A stretch of DNA of 50,948 nt from Candidatus Binataceae bacterium. GTDB taxonomy: Bacteria > Desulfobacterota > Binatia > Binatales > Binataceae. Positions 1 through 7,824 of this stretch are shown here, one piece after another (position 1 is the first letter of the stretch; the number at the start of each line of letters is the position of its first letter). Below the pieces are notes generated by a model. It ran no database searches. It saw only the letters and a program-made list of their open reading frames with translations, and was not told the DNA's origin. The stretch is from contig DATGLK010000057.1 in NCBI GenBank assembly GCA_035294265.1, positions 1 to 50,948 of the forward strand. The letters are read 5' to 3'. The position numbers and the translations under genes were made by a program.

Positions 1-1001
1 CCGATTTTATTACCGTACACACCCCGTTGACCGCGGAAACCCGCGGCATCATCAACGAAGCGGCGCTGGCCAAGATGAAGCCAGGGGTGCGGATTATCAA
101 TTGCGCACGCGGCGGCATTGTCGATGAGCTGGCGCTGGCCGCTGCGGTCAAGGCCGGCAAGGTCGCCGGCGCAGCCTTCGACGTCTTCGTCCAGGAGCCG
201 CCGCCCGCGGACCATCCCTTGCTCGCCCTGCCCCAGGTAGTGACCACGCCCCATCTGGGCGCTTCTACCGATGAAGCCCAATTGCAGGTGGCCCTGGATA
301 TCGCAGAACAGATCGCCGATTTCCTGCTTCACGGCACGGTGCGCCAGTCGGTCAACATCCCCGCCCTCTCGGCCAAGGAATATGAGCTGCTTGAACCCCA
401 TCTGCGCCTGGGCGAGCAATTGGGCAAGCTAGCGGCACAGTTAATGACCGCGCCACCCACCCAGGTCACGGTGGAGCTGGGCGGTGAGGCAGCCAATCTG
501 CACGGCGAGCCCATCGCCGCCGCGGTGCTCAAGGGGCTGCTGTCCAATTTCCTGGACGAGCCGCTCAATTTCGTCAACGCGCCCTTCATCGCTCGCGAGC
601 GCGGCTTGCGGGTTAGCGAAACCCGCTCCCACGATACCACCGATTACATCAACACCCTGACCCTGACTGTGGCCACCGATAGCACCAGCCATCAGGTGGG
701 CGGCGCGGTAGTGGGCAATCGCGCCATTCGGCTGGTCAAGATCGACGGCTTTCATCTCGAGGCGGTACCTGAGGGTTATTTTCTGATGCTGCATAACCGC
801 GACGTGCCTGGGGTAGTGGGCGCGATCGGCACTTTGCTGGGGCGGGCCAATATCAATATCGCAGGCCTAGAGTTGGATCGCGACCAAGTTGGCGGCCGGG
901 CGCTGAGCTTGGTCCATATCGACGGCCCAGCTCCCCAGGCGGTGTTGGAGGAGATCAAGACCCTGCCGGCCATTATCTCGGCCTCGCTCATCAAGCTTTA
1001 A
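1..1001 (+). CDS. serA: D-3-phosphoglycerate dehydrogenase, C-terminal part (partial)
   Basis: Catalyses the first step of serine synthesis, oxidising 3-phosphoglycerate with NAD+. The gene enters from outside the window, and the frame is open from base 3 (DFITVHTPLTAETRG). Visible are the end of the NAD-binding/catalytic domain with the catalytic Arg (NCARGGIVDE), Glu (VQEPPP) and His (TPHLGAST). These are followed by the allosteric-substrate-binding domain and a C-terminal ACT domain (MLHNRDVPGVVGAIG). This is the long SerA type, whose ACT domain usually mediates serine feedback. purA follows 94 bases later on the same strand, possibly co-transcribed. Identification is firm; only the 5' end is missing. 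Confidence 0.95.
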   Translation, partial: DFITVHTPLTAETRGIINEAALAKMKPGVRIINCARGGIVDELALAAAVKAGKVAGAAFDVFVQEPPPADHPLLALPQVVTTPHLGASTDEAQLQVALDIAEQIADFLLHGTVRQSVNIPALSAKEYELLEPHLRLGEQLGKLAAQLMTAPPTQVTVELGGEAANLHGEPIAAAVLKGLLSNFLDEPLNFVNAPFIARERGLRVSETRSHDTTDYINTLTLTVATDSTSHQVGGAVVGNRAIRLVKIDGFHLEAVPEGYFLMLHNRDVPGVVGAIGTLLGRANINIAGLELDRDQVGGRALSLVHIDGPAPQAVLEEIKTLPAIISASLIKL

Positions 1002-1095
1002 AACCCGCGCCGCCGACCTGCGCCCGTCCGCCCTGGAAGCTGGCGGCGACACGCGGGCGTGCGCGCGCCAACGGGCGGAAGATCGTACTGAACCA

Positions 1096-2391
1096 ATGAA
1101 TACCGTGGCTGTGGTTGGGATCCAGTGGGGCGATGAGGGCAAAGGCAAGGTCGTGGACCTGCTGGCCGCCGACGCCGAAATCGTAGTGCGCTTTCACGGC
1201 GGCAACAATGCCGCCCACACCCTAGTGGTGAATGGCCGCAAGCTGATCGTGCGCCAAATCCCCGCCGGCGTGCTCCATCCCAATACGGTATGCGTGATTG
1301 GTAACGGCACGGTGGTCGATCCGCTGGCGCTGATAGGTGAGCTGGACAACTTGCGCGCTCACTCCCTGCTCACCGACCCCCAGCGCTTGAAGCTTAGCTA
1401 CGACGCCCACATGGTGATGCCCTATCACGGCGCGATCGATCGGGCGCGCGAGGCCCGTTTGGCCAAGGCCGCAATCGGCACCACCGGCTTCGGTATCGGC
1501 CCGGCCTACGAGGACAAGGCCGCCCGTATCGGTTTGCGGCTGATTGATTTGCTCGATTTTAAGAAGCTGGAAGAAAAGCTTAAGCGCAACCTAGCGGACA
1601 AAAACGCCTATCTCAAGGCGGTGCTAAAGGCGCCGCCGGTCAATGGCCGCCACCTGCTGGAGCAGCTACGAATGGCGCGCAAGCGGCTGCTACCCCATCT
1701 GTGCGATACCGCGCTCTATCTGGACGAAGCGATCCGGGCCGGACGCAAGGTGCTGTTCGAGGGTGCGCACGGGACGATGCTGGACATTGACCATGGCACC
1801 TATCCTTTCGTCACCTCCTCAAGCTGTCTGGCCAGCGCCCTGTTCGCCGGCACCGGCGTACCTCCCGACCGTTTGCGGGCGGTGCTGGGAATCAGCAAGG
1901 CCTACACCACGCGCGTCGGCGGCGGTCCTTTCCCCACCGAGATCAAAACCAAGCTGGGCCAGCGCCTGCGCGAAGAGGGTGAGGAATTCGGCGCGGCTAC
2001 CGGTCGCCCGCGCCGAATCGGATGGTTCGACGCGGTGCTGGCTCGCCATAGCGCCCGGCTCAACGGAGCGTGGGGGATGGCGCTGACCAAGCTGGACGTG
2101 CTCAGCGGCATCGACCCGCTCAAGGTGGCGATCGCTTACGAGCATCGAGGCCAGCGCTACGAGCAGATGCCGCCGGGGCGAGTGCTGCTGGATCGGGTGC
2201 GGCCGCTGTACGAAGAATTGCCCGGCTGGCATGAATCCCTCGATCAGGTTCGCAGCCTGGCCGATTTGCCCACCAACGCCCGCCGTTATCTCGATCGGAT
2301 TGCCGAACTAACCGGGGTACCGATCGCGATGATAGGCACGGGCGCGGCCCGCGAGGCTACCATCGTAATCAACAATCCGTTTGCGGTTTAG
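1096..2391 (+). CDS. purA: Adenylosuccinate synthetase
   Basis: Cytoplasmic enzyme of AMP synthesis: IMP + aspartate + GTP gives adenylosuccinate. The 431 residues match the usual family length. Visible motifs are the N-terminal WGDEGKGK loop with the catalytic Asp, GGNNAAHT with the catalytic His, the GIGPAYEDKAARIGLR segment, DHGTYPFVTSS, and TTRVGGGPFPTE of the Asp-binding loop. One oddity is EGAHGTMLD where the family nearly always has EGAQGT, so a conserved IMP-contacting Gln is replaced by His (codon cac). The last 23 bases overlap the end of the convergent gene on the minus strand. Confidence 0.96.
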   Translation: MNTVAVVGIQWGDEGKGKVVDLLAADAEIVVRFHGGNNAAHTLVVNGRKLIVRQIPAGVLHPNTVCVIGNGTVVDPLALIGELDNLRAHSLLTDPQRLKLSYDAHMVMPYHGAIDRAREARLAKAAIGTTGFGIGPAYEDKAARIGLRLIDLLDFKKLEEKLKRNLADKNAYLKAVLKAPPVNGRHLLEQLRMARKRLLPHLCDTALYLDEAIRAGRKVLFEGAHGTMLDIDHGTYPFVTSSSCLASALFAGTGVPPDRLRAVLGISKAYTTRVGGGPFPTEIKTKLGQRLREEGEEFGAATGRPRRIGWFDAVLARHSARLNGAWGMALTKLDVLSGIDPLKVAIAYEHRGQRYEQMPPGRVLLDRVRPLYEELPGWHESLDQVRSLADLPTNARRYLDRIAELTGVPIAMIGTGAAREATIVINNPFAV

Positions 2392-3067
2392 CTTCAGTTG
2401 GACCAATGGTTTGGGTTTGGGCCGCATGCTGATGGGCGCCCTGCTCAGGCATCGTAAACGGCGGCTCTGGGCGACGGAAAGCTTCGCTGGGGTGCACACG
2501 CAGCGCCTCAGGCAGTAATCGATCGATTTCCTCGCGCGACAGCGCGCTCTCATCCCCGCGCTTGACGGCGGCCTTGGCGCGCTTATGGGCGCGACCGCTT
2601 GGCTCCCGCATCAAGCCCTGGATCAGGGCAATTTCCCGAGCCAAAGTTTCCACCTCACGTTGGGCCTCTTCGATCGCAGTGGTGGGAGTGCTGATTTTGC
2701 CAATCACCATCAGAAAACGGCTGCGTTCGGCCGCCAGGCGACCTGCCGCTAACCGGTATTCCAGTTCTTGTCGCGAAGGATCAAAGCCGATTTGGGCCAA
2801 CAACGTGCCGGAGGTGACAAAGGTCAGCACCACCGCGGCCAGCGCCGACCAGGGCCAATGCGGCACCAGGGCTATCACGATGGCGGCTGTGGTAAGCAGG
2901 GAAAGTACCACGTTGAGCCAGCGCATCAGGACGGCGCGGCGATGCCAGGCTTCAATCTGCACCCGCTGCGCGCTTTCAGCGGTAACCAGCTTAGCGTAAA
3001 GCTCGCCCGCGGTTTCCAGCAATTTGGAACGCTCGTCCGCCGCATCCTGATTATGATTGGCTACCAT
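2369..3067 (-). CDS. SLATT-like two-transmembrane protein
   Basis: 232-residue protein with a charged N-terminal helix and two adjacent membrane segments (about residues 50-68 and 72-93). An amphipathic helix follows (FDPSRQELEYRLAAGRLAAE and onward to about 125), then a second helix rich in Glu/Arg and a polar C-terminal tail. This layout, especially the R-A-A-G-R helix after two closely spaced TMs, resembles the SLATT domain (SMODS and SLOG-associating 2TM effector). In defence systems that domain is thought to form a membrane pore. No nucleotidyltransferase or SLOG partner lies next to it, so a defence role is inference. It overlaps the end of purA tail to tail by 23 bases. Confidence 0.6.
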   Translation of the reverse strand: MVANHNQDAADERSKLLETAGELYAKLVTAESAQRVQIEAWHRRAVLMRWLNVVLSLLTTAAIVIALVPHWPWSALAAVVLTFVTSGTLLAQIGFDPSRQELEYRLAAGRLAAERSRFLMVIGKISTPTTAIEEAQREVETLAREIALIQGLMREPSGRAHKRAKAAVKRGDESALSREEIDRLLPEALRVHPSEAFRRPEPPFTMPEQGAHQHAAQTQTIGPTEAKPQTDC

Positions 3068-3482
3068 GATGGCTTAACCTGATGACCTCACTCGGGCCAC
3101 GAGAGTAAGTGTCATTGTAGCTCGCACTGGGTCGACGGGTTGCAGAGAAAACGCTTGGCAACAGCCTCGCCCGGTGAAATTGCGCCGCGTCGGGCTCACA
3201 TCCGGGCCCGGTGTTGCACATAGCTAACTCGGAGGGCTTGGCGAACCTTGGCGCGCCACTGAAACCAAGCGCAGCCTTACGTCGGGGCTGATACGGTTAA
3301 GCCATGCGCCGCAGGTCTAGCGATTGCAGCCGGAGGTGGCGCAGGCGGCGAATCTTTGGACGGAAGTCGCATCGAGTATCAACTCGAACAGCTGGGCGTT
3401 CCGTTGTCCTGCAGCGCCGCCCTCCAGTACCCGCTGTACCTTTGCTAGTCCCTGCCATCCCGGGCCAGAGACTCCCCTGTAA
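3068..3482. other. Gene-free stretch of about 415 bases
   Basis: Between the 5' end of the SLATT-like gene and the 3' end of the next minus-strand gene. I see no convincing coding frame, RNA gene or terminator. It should hold the promoter of the SLATT-like gene. Confidence 0.4.
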
Positions 3483-4463
3483 TTAGCTCGGTAAGTGAAG
3501 CGGCGCACCCCATTCAGCCCGCGAGGCGCCGTTTGCCCAGAAATTTTTAATCGAACTGGAGTCCGAATACGCGCATAGGAAATTGCCGCTCTGCGTGAAA
3601 AAGAGTCTGTAAAGCTCCAGACAAAGGACTTCAGCCTGCCACACGCGCAACCACGCGGTTTCCTCAGGAACTGAACCAGACAGCTCCGCATTCTCGAAAT
3701 ACTCATGGTGCTCCGCCTTGTTGCGCAATCGGTAAATTTCTTTGAGGCTTTCAATCGCCCCGGACTCGCAGAGAATCCCGATCGTATTTGCGAATTTCGT
3801 TTCGCCCCATGCGTCGGGCGGCAGGAACGATTCGATTGCCCGAACGTACTGATGCATGCGAACGTGATGAAGGCGCGACCGGCAAGCCTCAAGAAACGCA
3901 GCCACGCCCGAGTTTACGCGCCAATACCGCGGTGGTTTGCGGCCATTTTTATAATCCCCTTCGTGCGAATCGATGTTCTGCTTCAGTCTCCCTGCGAACT
4001 TAGCCGCAAGGCCGATCCGTTCGGCGAGCGACCATTGCCGCGACTCGACCGTGCGAGATACCACGCCGTCGAGTCGTTGCCGGATGTCCTGCTCCAAGCC
4101 GGCTGAATTTGACCATAGCTGGCTGACACTTCCTTGAAATCCTGGCCTCAGCGCGACTGGCAACAGATGTGTGCGATTCCCGTCGCGCCTGCCGATCAGG
4201 AGCGTCGCGTCATTAAACTCTGGAATTCCGAGCCAGACCGTAAGGCCCGCCTGGAAATATGTAACCTTCAGCCGCTCTTTCCGCCCGTCCCGGAGCGGAT
4301 GGTAAGACTGCGGCGCGGAGCGTTTGACCGTAAGGAAGACCTTGCTACTGCTGAGCTTCTCGACCACGGATCCCTCAAGCTGGCGCTTGACCTCATCGTC
4401 AAAAGCAAAGGCCGGTTCTTTCAACAGCCAATAGTCGCCACAGTCCTGAGGCTGATCGTTCAA
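3483..4463 (-). CDS. Hypothetical protein (326 aa), lower GC than neighbours
   Basis: Not recognised. The frame opens at a TTG and encodes a soluble protein with no signal or membrane segment. The C-terminal third is helical and contains YRLRNKAEHHEYF. This Arg-Asn...His pattern is reminiscent of HEPN-like helices, but I cannot assign the fold. Base and codon use look less GC-rich than the flanking genes, and the gene stands alone with its own promoter-like TTGACA box just upstream. Both features fit an acquired gene. No Shine-Dalgarno is obvious before the TTG, so the start is uncertain. Confidence 0.55.
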   Translation of the reverse strand: MNDQPQDCGDYWLLKEPAFAFDDEVKRQLEGSVVEKLSSSKVFLTVKRSAPQSYHPLRDGRKERLKVTYFQAGLTVWLGIPEFNDATLLIGRRDGNRTHLLPVALRPGFQGSVSQLWSNSAGLEQDIRQRLDGVVSRTVESRQWSLAERIGLAAKFAGRLKQNIDSHEGDYKNGRKPPRYWRVNSGVAAFLEACRSRLHHVRMHQYVRAIESFLPPDAWGETKFANTIGILCESGAIESLKEIYRLRNKAEHHEYFENAELSGSVPEETAWLRVWQAEVLCLELYRLFFTQSGNFLCAYSDSSSIKNFWANGASRAEWGAPLHLPS

Positions 4464-4491
4464 CGCTGTGAGAAGCTCACGCCACGGCTCG

Positions 4492-4520
4492 CCTTAGAAG
4501 CTCAGGCTCTGAAATGTCAA
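4492..4520 (-). promoter_or_regulatory. Possible sigma70-type promoter
   Basis: On the minus strand a perfect TTGACA (4520-4515) is followed after 16 bases by TCTAAG (4498-4493), about 30 bases before the TTG start of the hypothetical gene. The -10 matches the consensus at only four of six positions. Confidence 0.35.
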
Positions 4521-4665
4521 GCCTCCCACCGCGATGCATCCGAAACACTCACTCGGCTGAACCTTGAAATGTTCCGTTCACAGCTCGCATCCGTTCTCCT
4601 TTGGGCGGCGAGGCGAGTGCGAAAAGCGCGCTCGCCAACCCGCCGAGCGCAATCTCGCGCCGGAG

Positions 4666-4700
4666 CGCGGGCGAGGCGCAATCGCCGATCCTCGCCCGCG
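4666..4700. repeat. GC-rich hairpin downstream of the exported methyltransferase
   Basis: Perfect 11-base inverted repeat (cgcgggcgagg at 4666-4676, cctcgcccgcg at 4690-4700) with a 13-base loop. It starts 15 bases after the stop codon of the minus-strand methyltransferase. No U-run follows, so it may be a 3' stabilising or pausing hairpin rather than a true Rho-independent terminator. Confidence 0.4.
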
Positions 4701-4714
4701 GGTTTGGCGAAAAA

Positions 4715-5458
4715 CTACTTGCCCACCGCCTGCGCGCCCGCGGGCCATTGATCCCCCTTGTCGAAGACCAGGAAATAGCTATGGGGGAGGAAGTCGTAGG
4801 TGCGATCCAATTTGAAGCCGGCATCCTGGGCTTCGCGAATATTCTCCCAGGCTGGAACCAGCTCGTTGGTCTGGTGAGGACACCAACCCTTATTGTGAGC
4901 CTGCGGAGGAAAGTCGATAATCGCCATCCGCCCATCGGGCTTGAGTGCCTGGTAAATCTTCGTGTAGAAGGCGGTGCGATGGTCGATATGATGGGAAACG
5001 TCGGATAGAAAGGCCAGATCCACGGAGCTCGCCGGCAACATCGGATCATCGGGCTTGTCGAGCACGGTCTGGATGTTGTTCATCCCCTCCTTTTTGGCGC
5101 GCGCCTTGACGTAACCCAGGATGTCACTGCTGATATCGACCGCGTAAACCTTGCCCGTCGGCCCCACCGCCCGCGCGAAACGGCGCGTGAAATAGCCCGA
5201 GCCCGCCCCGATATCGGCCACCGTCATGCCCGGCTTCAGGTTCAGCGCCTTGAGCACCGCGACCGGTTTTTGCGTCTGGTCGCGTTGCGGATTTTCCAGC
5301 ATCTTGATGCGGGCCTGCAGCGGGACCTGACCGGTGGCCCGCGGCATCGTGGTCTGCTGAGCCCACGACCAGCCGGCCCCCAGCGTCACGGCCACCACCA
5401 CAGCCAGCGCAAGTAGGCGCGGCGCAATCCTCCAACCCAAGCTCCGATTCGCCATCAA
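4715..5458 (-). CDS. Exported class I SAM-dependent methyltransferase
   Basis: 247 residues. An N-terminal signal peptide (hydrophobic LLALAVVVAVTLGAGWSWA, probable cleavage after WAQ) precedes a Rossmann methyltransferase with motif I VADIGAGSGYF and the downstream acidic residue in VYAVDIS. A post-motif segment, VDLAFLSDVSHHID, and a C-terminal strand complete it. Predicted periplasmic methyltransferases of this kind are common in soil bacteria but their substrate is unknown, and SAM in the periplasm would be unusual. The start sits behind an aggaggg Shine-Dalgarno just upstream. It lies 26 bases downstream of the APC permease on the same strand. Confidence 0.85.
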   Translation of the reverse strand: MMANRSLGWRIAPRLLALAVVVAVTLGAGWSWAQQTTMPRATGQVPLQARIKMLENPQRDQTQKPVAVLKALNLKPGMTVADIGAGSGYFTRRFARAVGPTGKVYAVDISSDILGYVKARAKKEGMNNIQTVLDKPDDPMLPASSVDLAFLSDVSHHIDHRTAFYTKIYQALKPDGRMAIIDFPPQAHNKGWCPHQTNELVPAWENIREAQDAGFKLDRTYDFLPHSYFLVFDKGDQWPAGAQAVGK

Positions 5459-5484
5459 ACAACCCTCCTTCGGTGATAGAAAAC

Positions 5485-6846
5485 CTATGCGCGCTGGGCG
5501 CGGCCCCGCGAGAGGTAGTACCAGGGCAGTCCGAAGCCGACCACCAGTAGGCTAACGATTGCCTCCTCGGGACGCGAGAACAGAGTGTAAATCGCGATCC
5601 AGGCCATCGCGCAGACGTAAAAGGCGGGCAGCCAGGGATAGCCGGGAATTCGAAAAGGCCGCGCCAGATTGGGCTTGCGCAAACGCAGGGCGATTACCGA
5701 GGCCACCGCCAGACCGGAGAAAATCACGACCGCAAATTCGGTGTAGATGACGATTTTCTCAAAGGTGCCGAAGAACAGGATCAGGACCACCGACCACGCA
5801 CTCTGCAGGATCATGGCCCGGGCCGGGGTGCCAAAGCGCGGACTGACCAGGCCAACGAGGGCGGGAAATACCCCATCGCGCGCCATCGCATAGTACACCC
5901 GCGGCCCAGCCACCACCATCGCGCTGGCCGAACTCAGAATCGCCAGCGCCAGCAGCGCGGTAATCCAATGAGCCGCGATCCCGCCGAACAAGCCGACCGA
6001 GGCCTTTTGAGCCACTGCCAGCACTCCGCTCATCGCGCTCATCGGCAGGGCGTAGAGATAAAGCAGGTTCATCCCCAGATACAACACGATCACCACGCCC
6101 ATTCCGGCCAGCAGGGCGCGTGGAAGTGTGCGTTGCGGCTCTGTGACCTCGCCCGCCACATAGGCCGCCGCGTTCCATCCACTGTAAGCGAAAATGATGA
6201 AAATGAGTGAGACGGCGGCATTGCCTTGGGCCGGAATCGCCGAATGGAAGTTAGCCGTATTGCCGTGGCCGCTGGTCAGACCCGCCACAATCAACACCGC
6301 CATCCCGGCGATCGTACCGCCGGTTAGAACCTTCTGAATGCCCCCGCCCAAGCGCAGGCCGATGACATGGACCGTGGTCAGCAGGACCAGAATGACGATC
6401 GCCAGCCCCTTGCCGCCGGGACTCTCCGACGGTCCCACGAAACTCACGAAATGGTGCAGGTAGCCCACGAAGGCCAGGGTTGCGGCGGCGATCGCGCCGC
6501 TGAAACCGATAAAAAACGAGGTCCAGCCGCTGAGATAGCCGGCCAGAGGTCCATAGGCCTCACGCAAATAGACGTACTCGCCGCCCGCCTCGGGCATCGC
6601 GGCACTCAACTCACTGTAGGACAAGGCGCCAATTAGTTCGATCAGGCCACCGGCGATCCACAACCCCAACAGCCAGGCCGGGGAGCCAATGTCGCGTGCC
6701 ACGAAGCCCGAGGTGGTAAAGATCCCGCTGCCGATGGTATTGGCGACCACCAGTGCCGCCGCCGTATCCAATCCGATTGCTCGGCGCAGCCCCGGCGCGG
6801 GCTGCGGGGAACGTGTGGGGACCTCCTTGCTCTTTTTGGTACTCAA
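5485..6846 (-). CDS. APC-family amino acid permease
   Basis: Polytopic inner-membrane transporter of 453 residues with about 12 hydrophobic segments. It starts with the family signature GSGIFTTSGF in TM1 and ELSAAMPEAGGEYVYLREAYGP in the TM2/TM3 region, typical of amino acid/polyamine/cation symporters (LAT/CAT-like). Proton- or gradient-driven uptake or exchange of an amino acid is expected; the exact substrate cannot be read. The frame can open only at the TTG used here, because an in-frame TGA lies six bases upstream. An AGGAG box sits rather far (13 bases) ahead. The exported methyltransferase gene follows in the same direction. Confidence 0.88.
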   Translation of the reverse strand: MSTKKSKEVPTRSPQPAPGLRRAIGLDTAAALVVANTIGSGIFTTSGFVARDIGSPAWLLGLWIAGGLIELIGALSYSELSAAMPEAGGEYVYLREAYGPLAGYLSGWTSFFIGFSGAIAAATLAFVGYLHHFVSFVGPSESPGGKGLAIVILVLLTTVHVIGLRLGGGIQKVLTGGTIAGMAVLIVAGLTSGHGNTANFHSAIPAQGNAAVSLIFIIFAYSGWNAAAYVAGEVTEPQRTLPRALLAGMGVVIVLYLGMNLLYLYALPMSAMSGVLAVAQKASVGLFGGIAAHWITALLALAILSSASAMVVAGPRVYYAMARDGVFPALVGLVSPRFGTPARAMILQSAWSVVLILFFGTFEKIVIYTEFAVVIFSGLAVASVIALRLRKPNLARPFRIPGYPWLPAFYVCAMAWIAIYTLFSRPEEAIVSLLVVGFGLPWYYLSRGRAQRA

Positions 6847-6951
6847 CCGAATTCACATACTCCTGTAACGATTTGCGACAGGACCGGCCATCGCCGGCAG
6901 CGCAATCCTGCGACACCAAACCGATAATTCTTGGGCGACCACCAGCCGGGC

Positions 6952-7692
6952 TCAAAAGAATGCCGGCACCAGGTATGCCATCACTGCGTTGCCGGCGCCG
7001 CTGGCGAAAATTTCGCCGTCGCGCGGATCCAGCGCCAAGCCCAGCGCGTTGGAAAGCCGAGTCTGGGTACCTCGAATAATCGCGCGCGGCGCGACGTCGC
7101 CATTATCGGTGATGTTCCACACTCCGACGAAGCCCAGCGGCGAGGGAGAAAACTCCGAAATTGGCCCCTTGCAGCCAGGCATCGGCGCGTCACCCGCGGG
7201 ATCGTAAGGGGGACGGTAGTTCATCTCCAACACGGCGGCATAAATCTTACCGCCGTAGGTTTGGACATGCCACAGGCCGAGGATGCCGGTGGTGGGACCG
7301 GCGATAACTCGTTGGGGCGGCAGATCGCCGTTGTCGGTGCGGTTGAAGATATAGATCGCGCCGCGATAGTGCGCGTCGCGCGCCGCCACCACCACCAGAT
7401 TGCGGTCGGGGTCCACCGCCACCCCGGAATCCAACCGCATCCCGGCCTTGCTGCTAGAAATTACCCGTAGTGGGGCCACGTCGCCGTTGCCGAACAAAGG
7501 ATAGGCAGCGACGTGGGCGTTACCGTAATCGGCTTCCCAGATTTCGTTGTGCTTGGGATCCACCGCCACGCCCCAAGGTTGATGGAGTTGGGTGTGGGGC
7601 CCCTGGATCACACGCAAGGGGGCGACGTTGCCGTTGGCCCCGCCCTTGAAGATCACCAGCGAGCTGGCCAGCGGTTCGCTGGCGATAATCAA
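6952..7692 (-). CDS. Secreted beta-propeller (NHL-like) protein, downstream part after an in-frame stop
   Basis: Encodes further blades of the protein in 7825-9114. Recurring elements are NGDVAPLRVI, the WGVAVDPKHNEIW type and DP.HDLI. The frame is continuous with the upstream gene: reading on from its TGA at 7827-7825 there is no other stop, and the missing half-blade (ISDPRIAAFAREASGNVEP) is encoded at 7696-7824. The listed start is an internal TTG, so this is best seen as the C-terminal third of one broken or recoded gene of about 720 codons (6952-9114). The role of such propellers is unknown; ligand binding or extracellular scaffolding is typical of the fold. Confidence 0.7.
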   Translation of the reverse strand: MIIASEPLASSLVIFKGGANGNVAPLRVIQGPHTQLHQPWGVAVDPKHNEIWEADYGNAHVAAYPLFGNGDVAPLRVISSSKAGMRLDSGVAVDPDRNLVVVAARDAHYRGAIYIFNRTDNGDLPPQRVIAGPTTGILGLWHVQTYGGKIYAAVLEMNYRPPYDPAGDAPMPGCKGPISEFSPSPLGFVGVWNITDNGDVAPRAIIRGTQTRLSNALGLALDPRDGEIFASGAGNAVMAYLVPAFF

Positions 7693-7824
7693 ATCGTGAA
7701 CCGGGTCGTAGGTGATACCGTGGGCGACCCGAGTTAGCTTGGTGTTTTGCCCCTCGATCGCGCGGGCCGGCTCGACGTTGCCACTTGCCTCACGGGCAAA
7801 TGCCGCGATACGCGGATCACTGAT

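Noticed and set aside
3304-3486. Plus-strand frame MRRRSSD... of 60 codons
   Set aside because: Highly Arg-rich composition, no ribosome site and no similarity; typical of a chance frame in GC-rich DNA.
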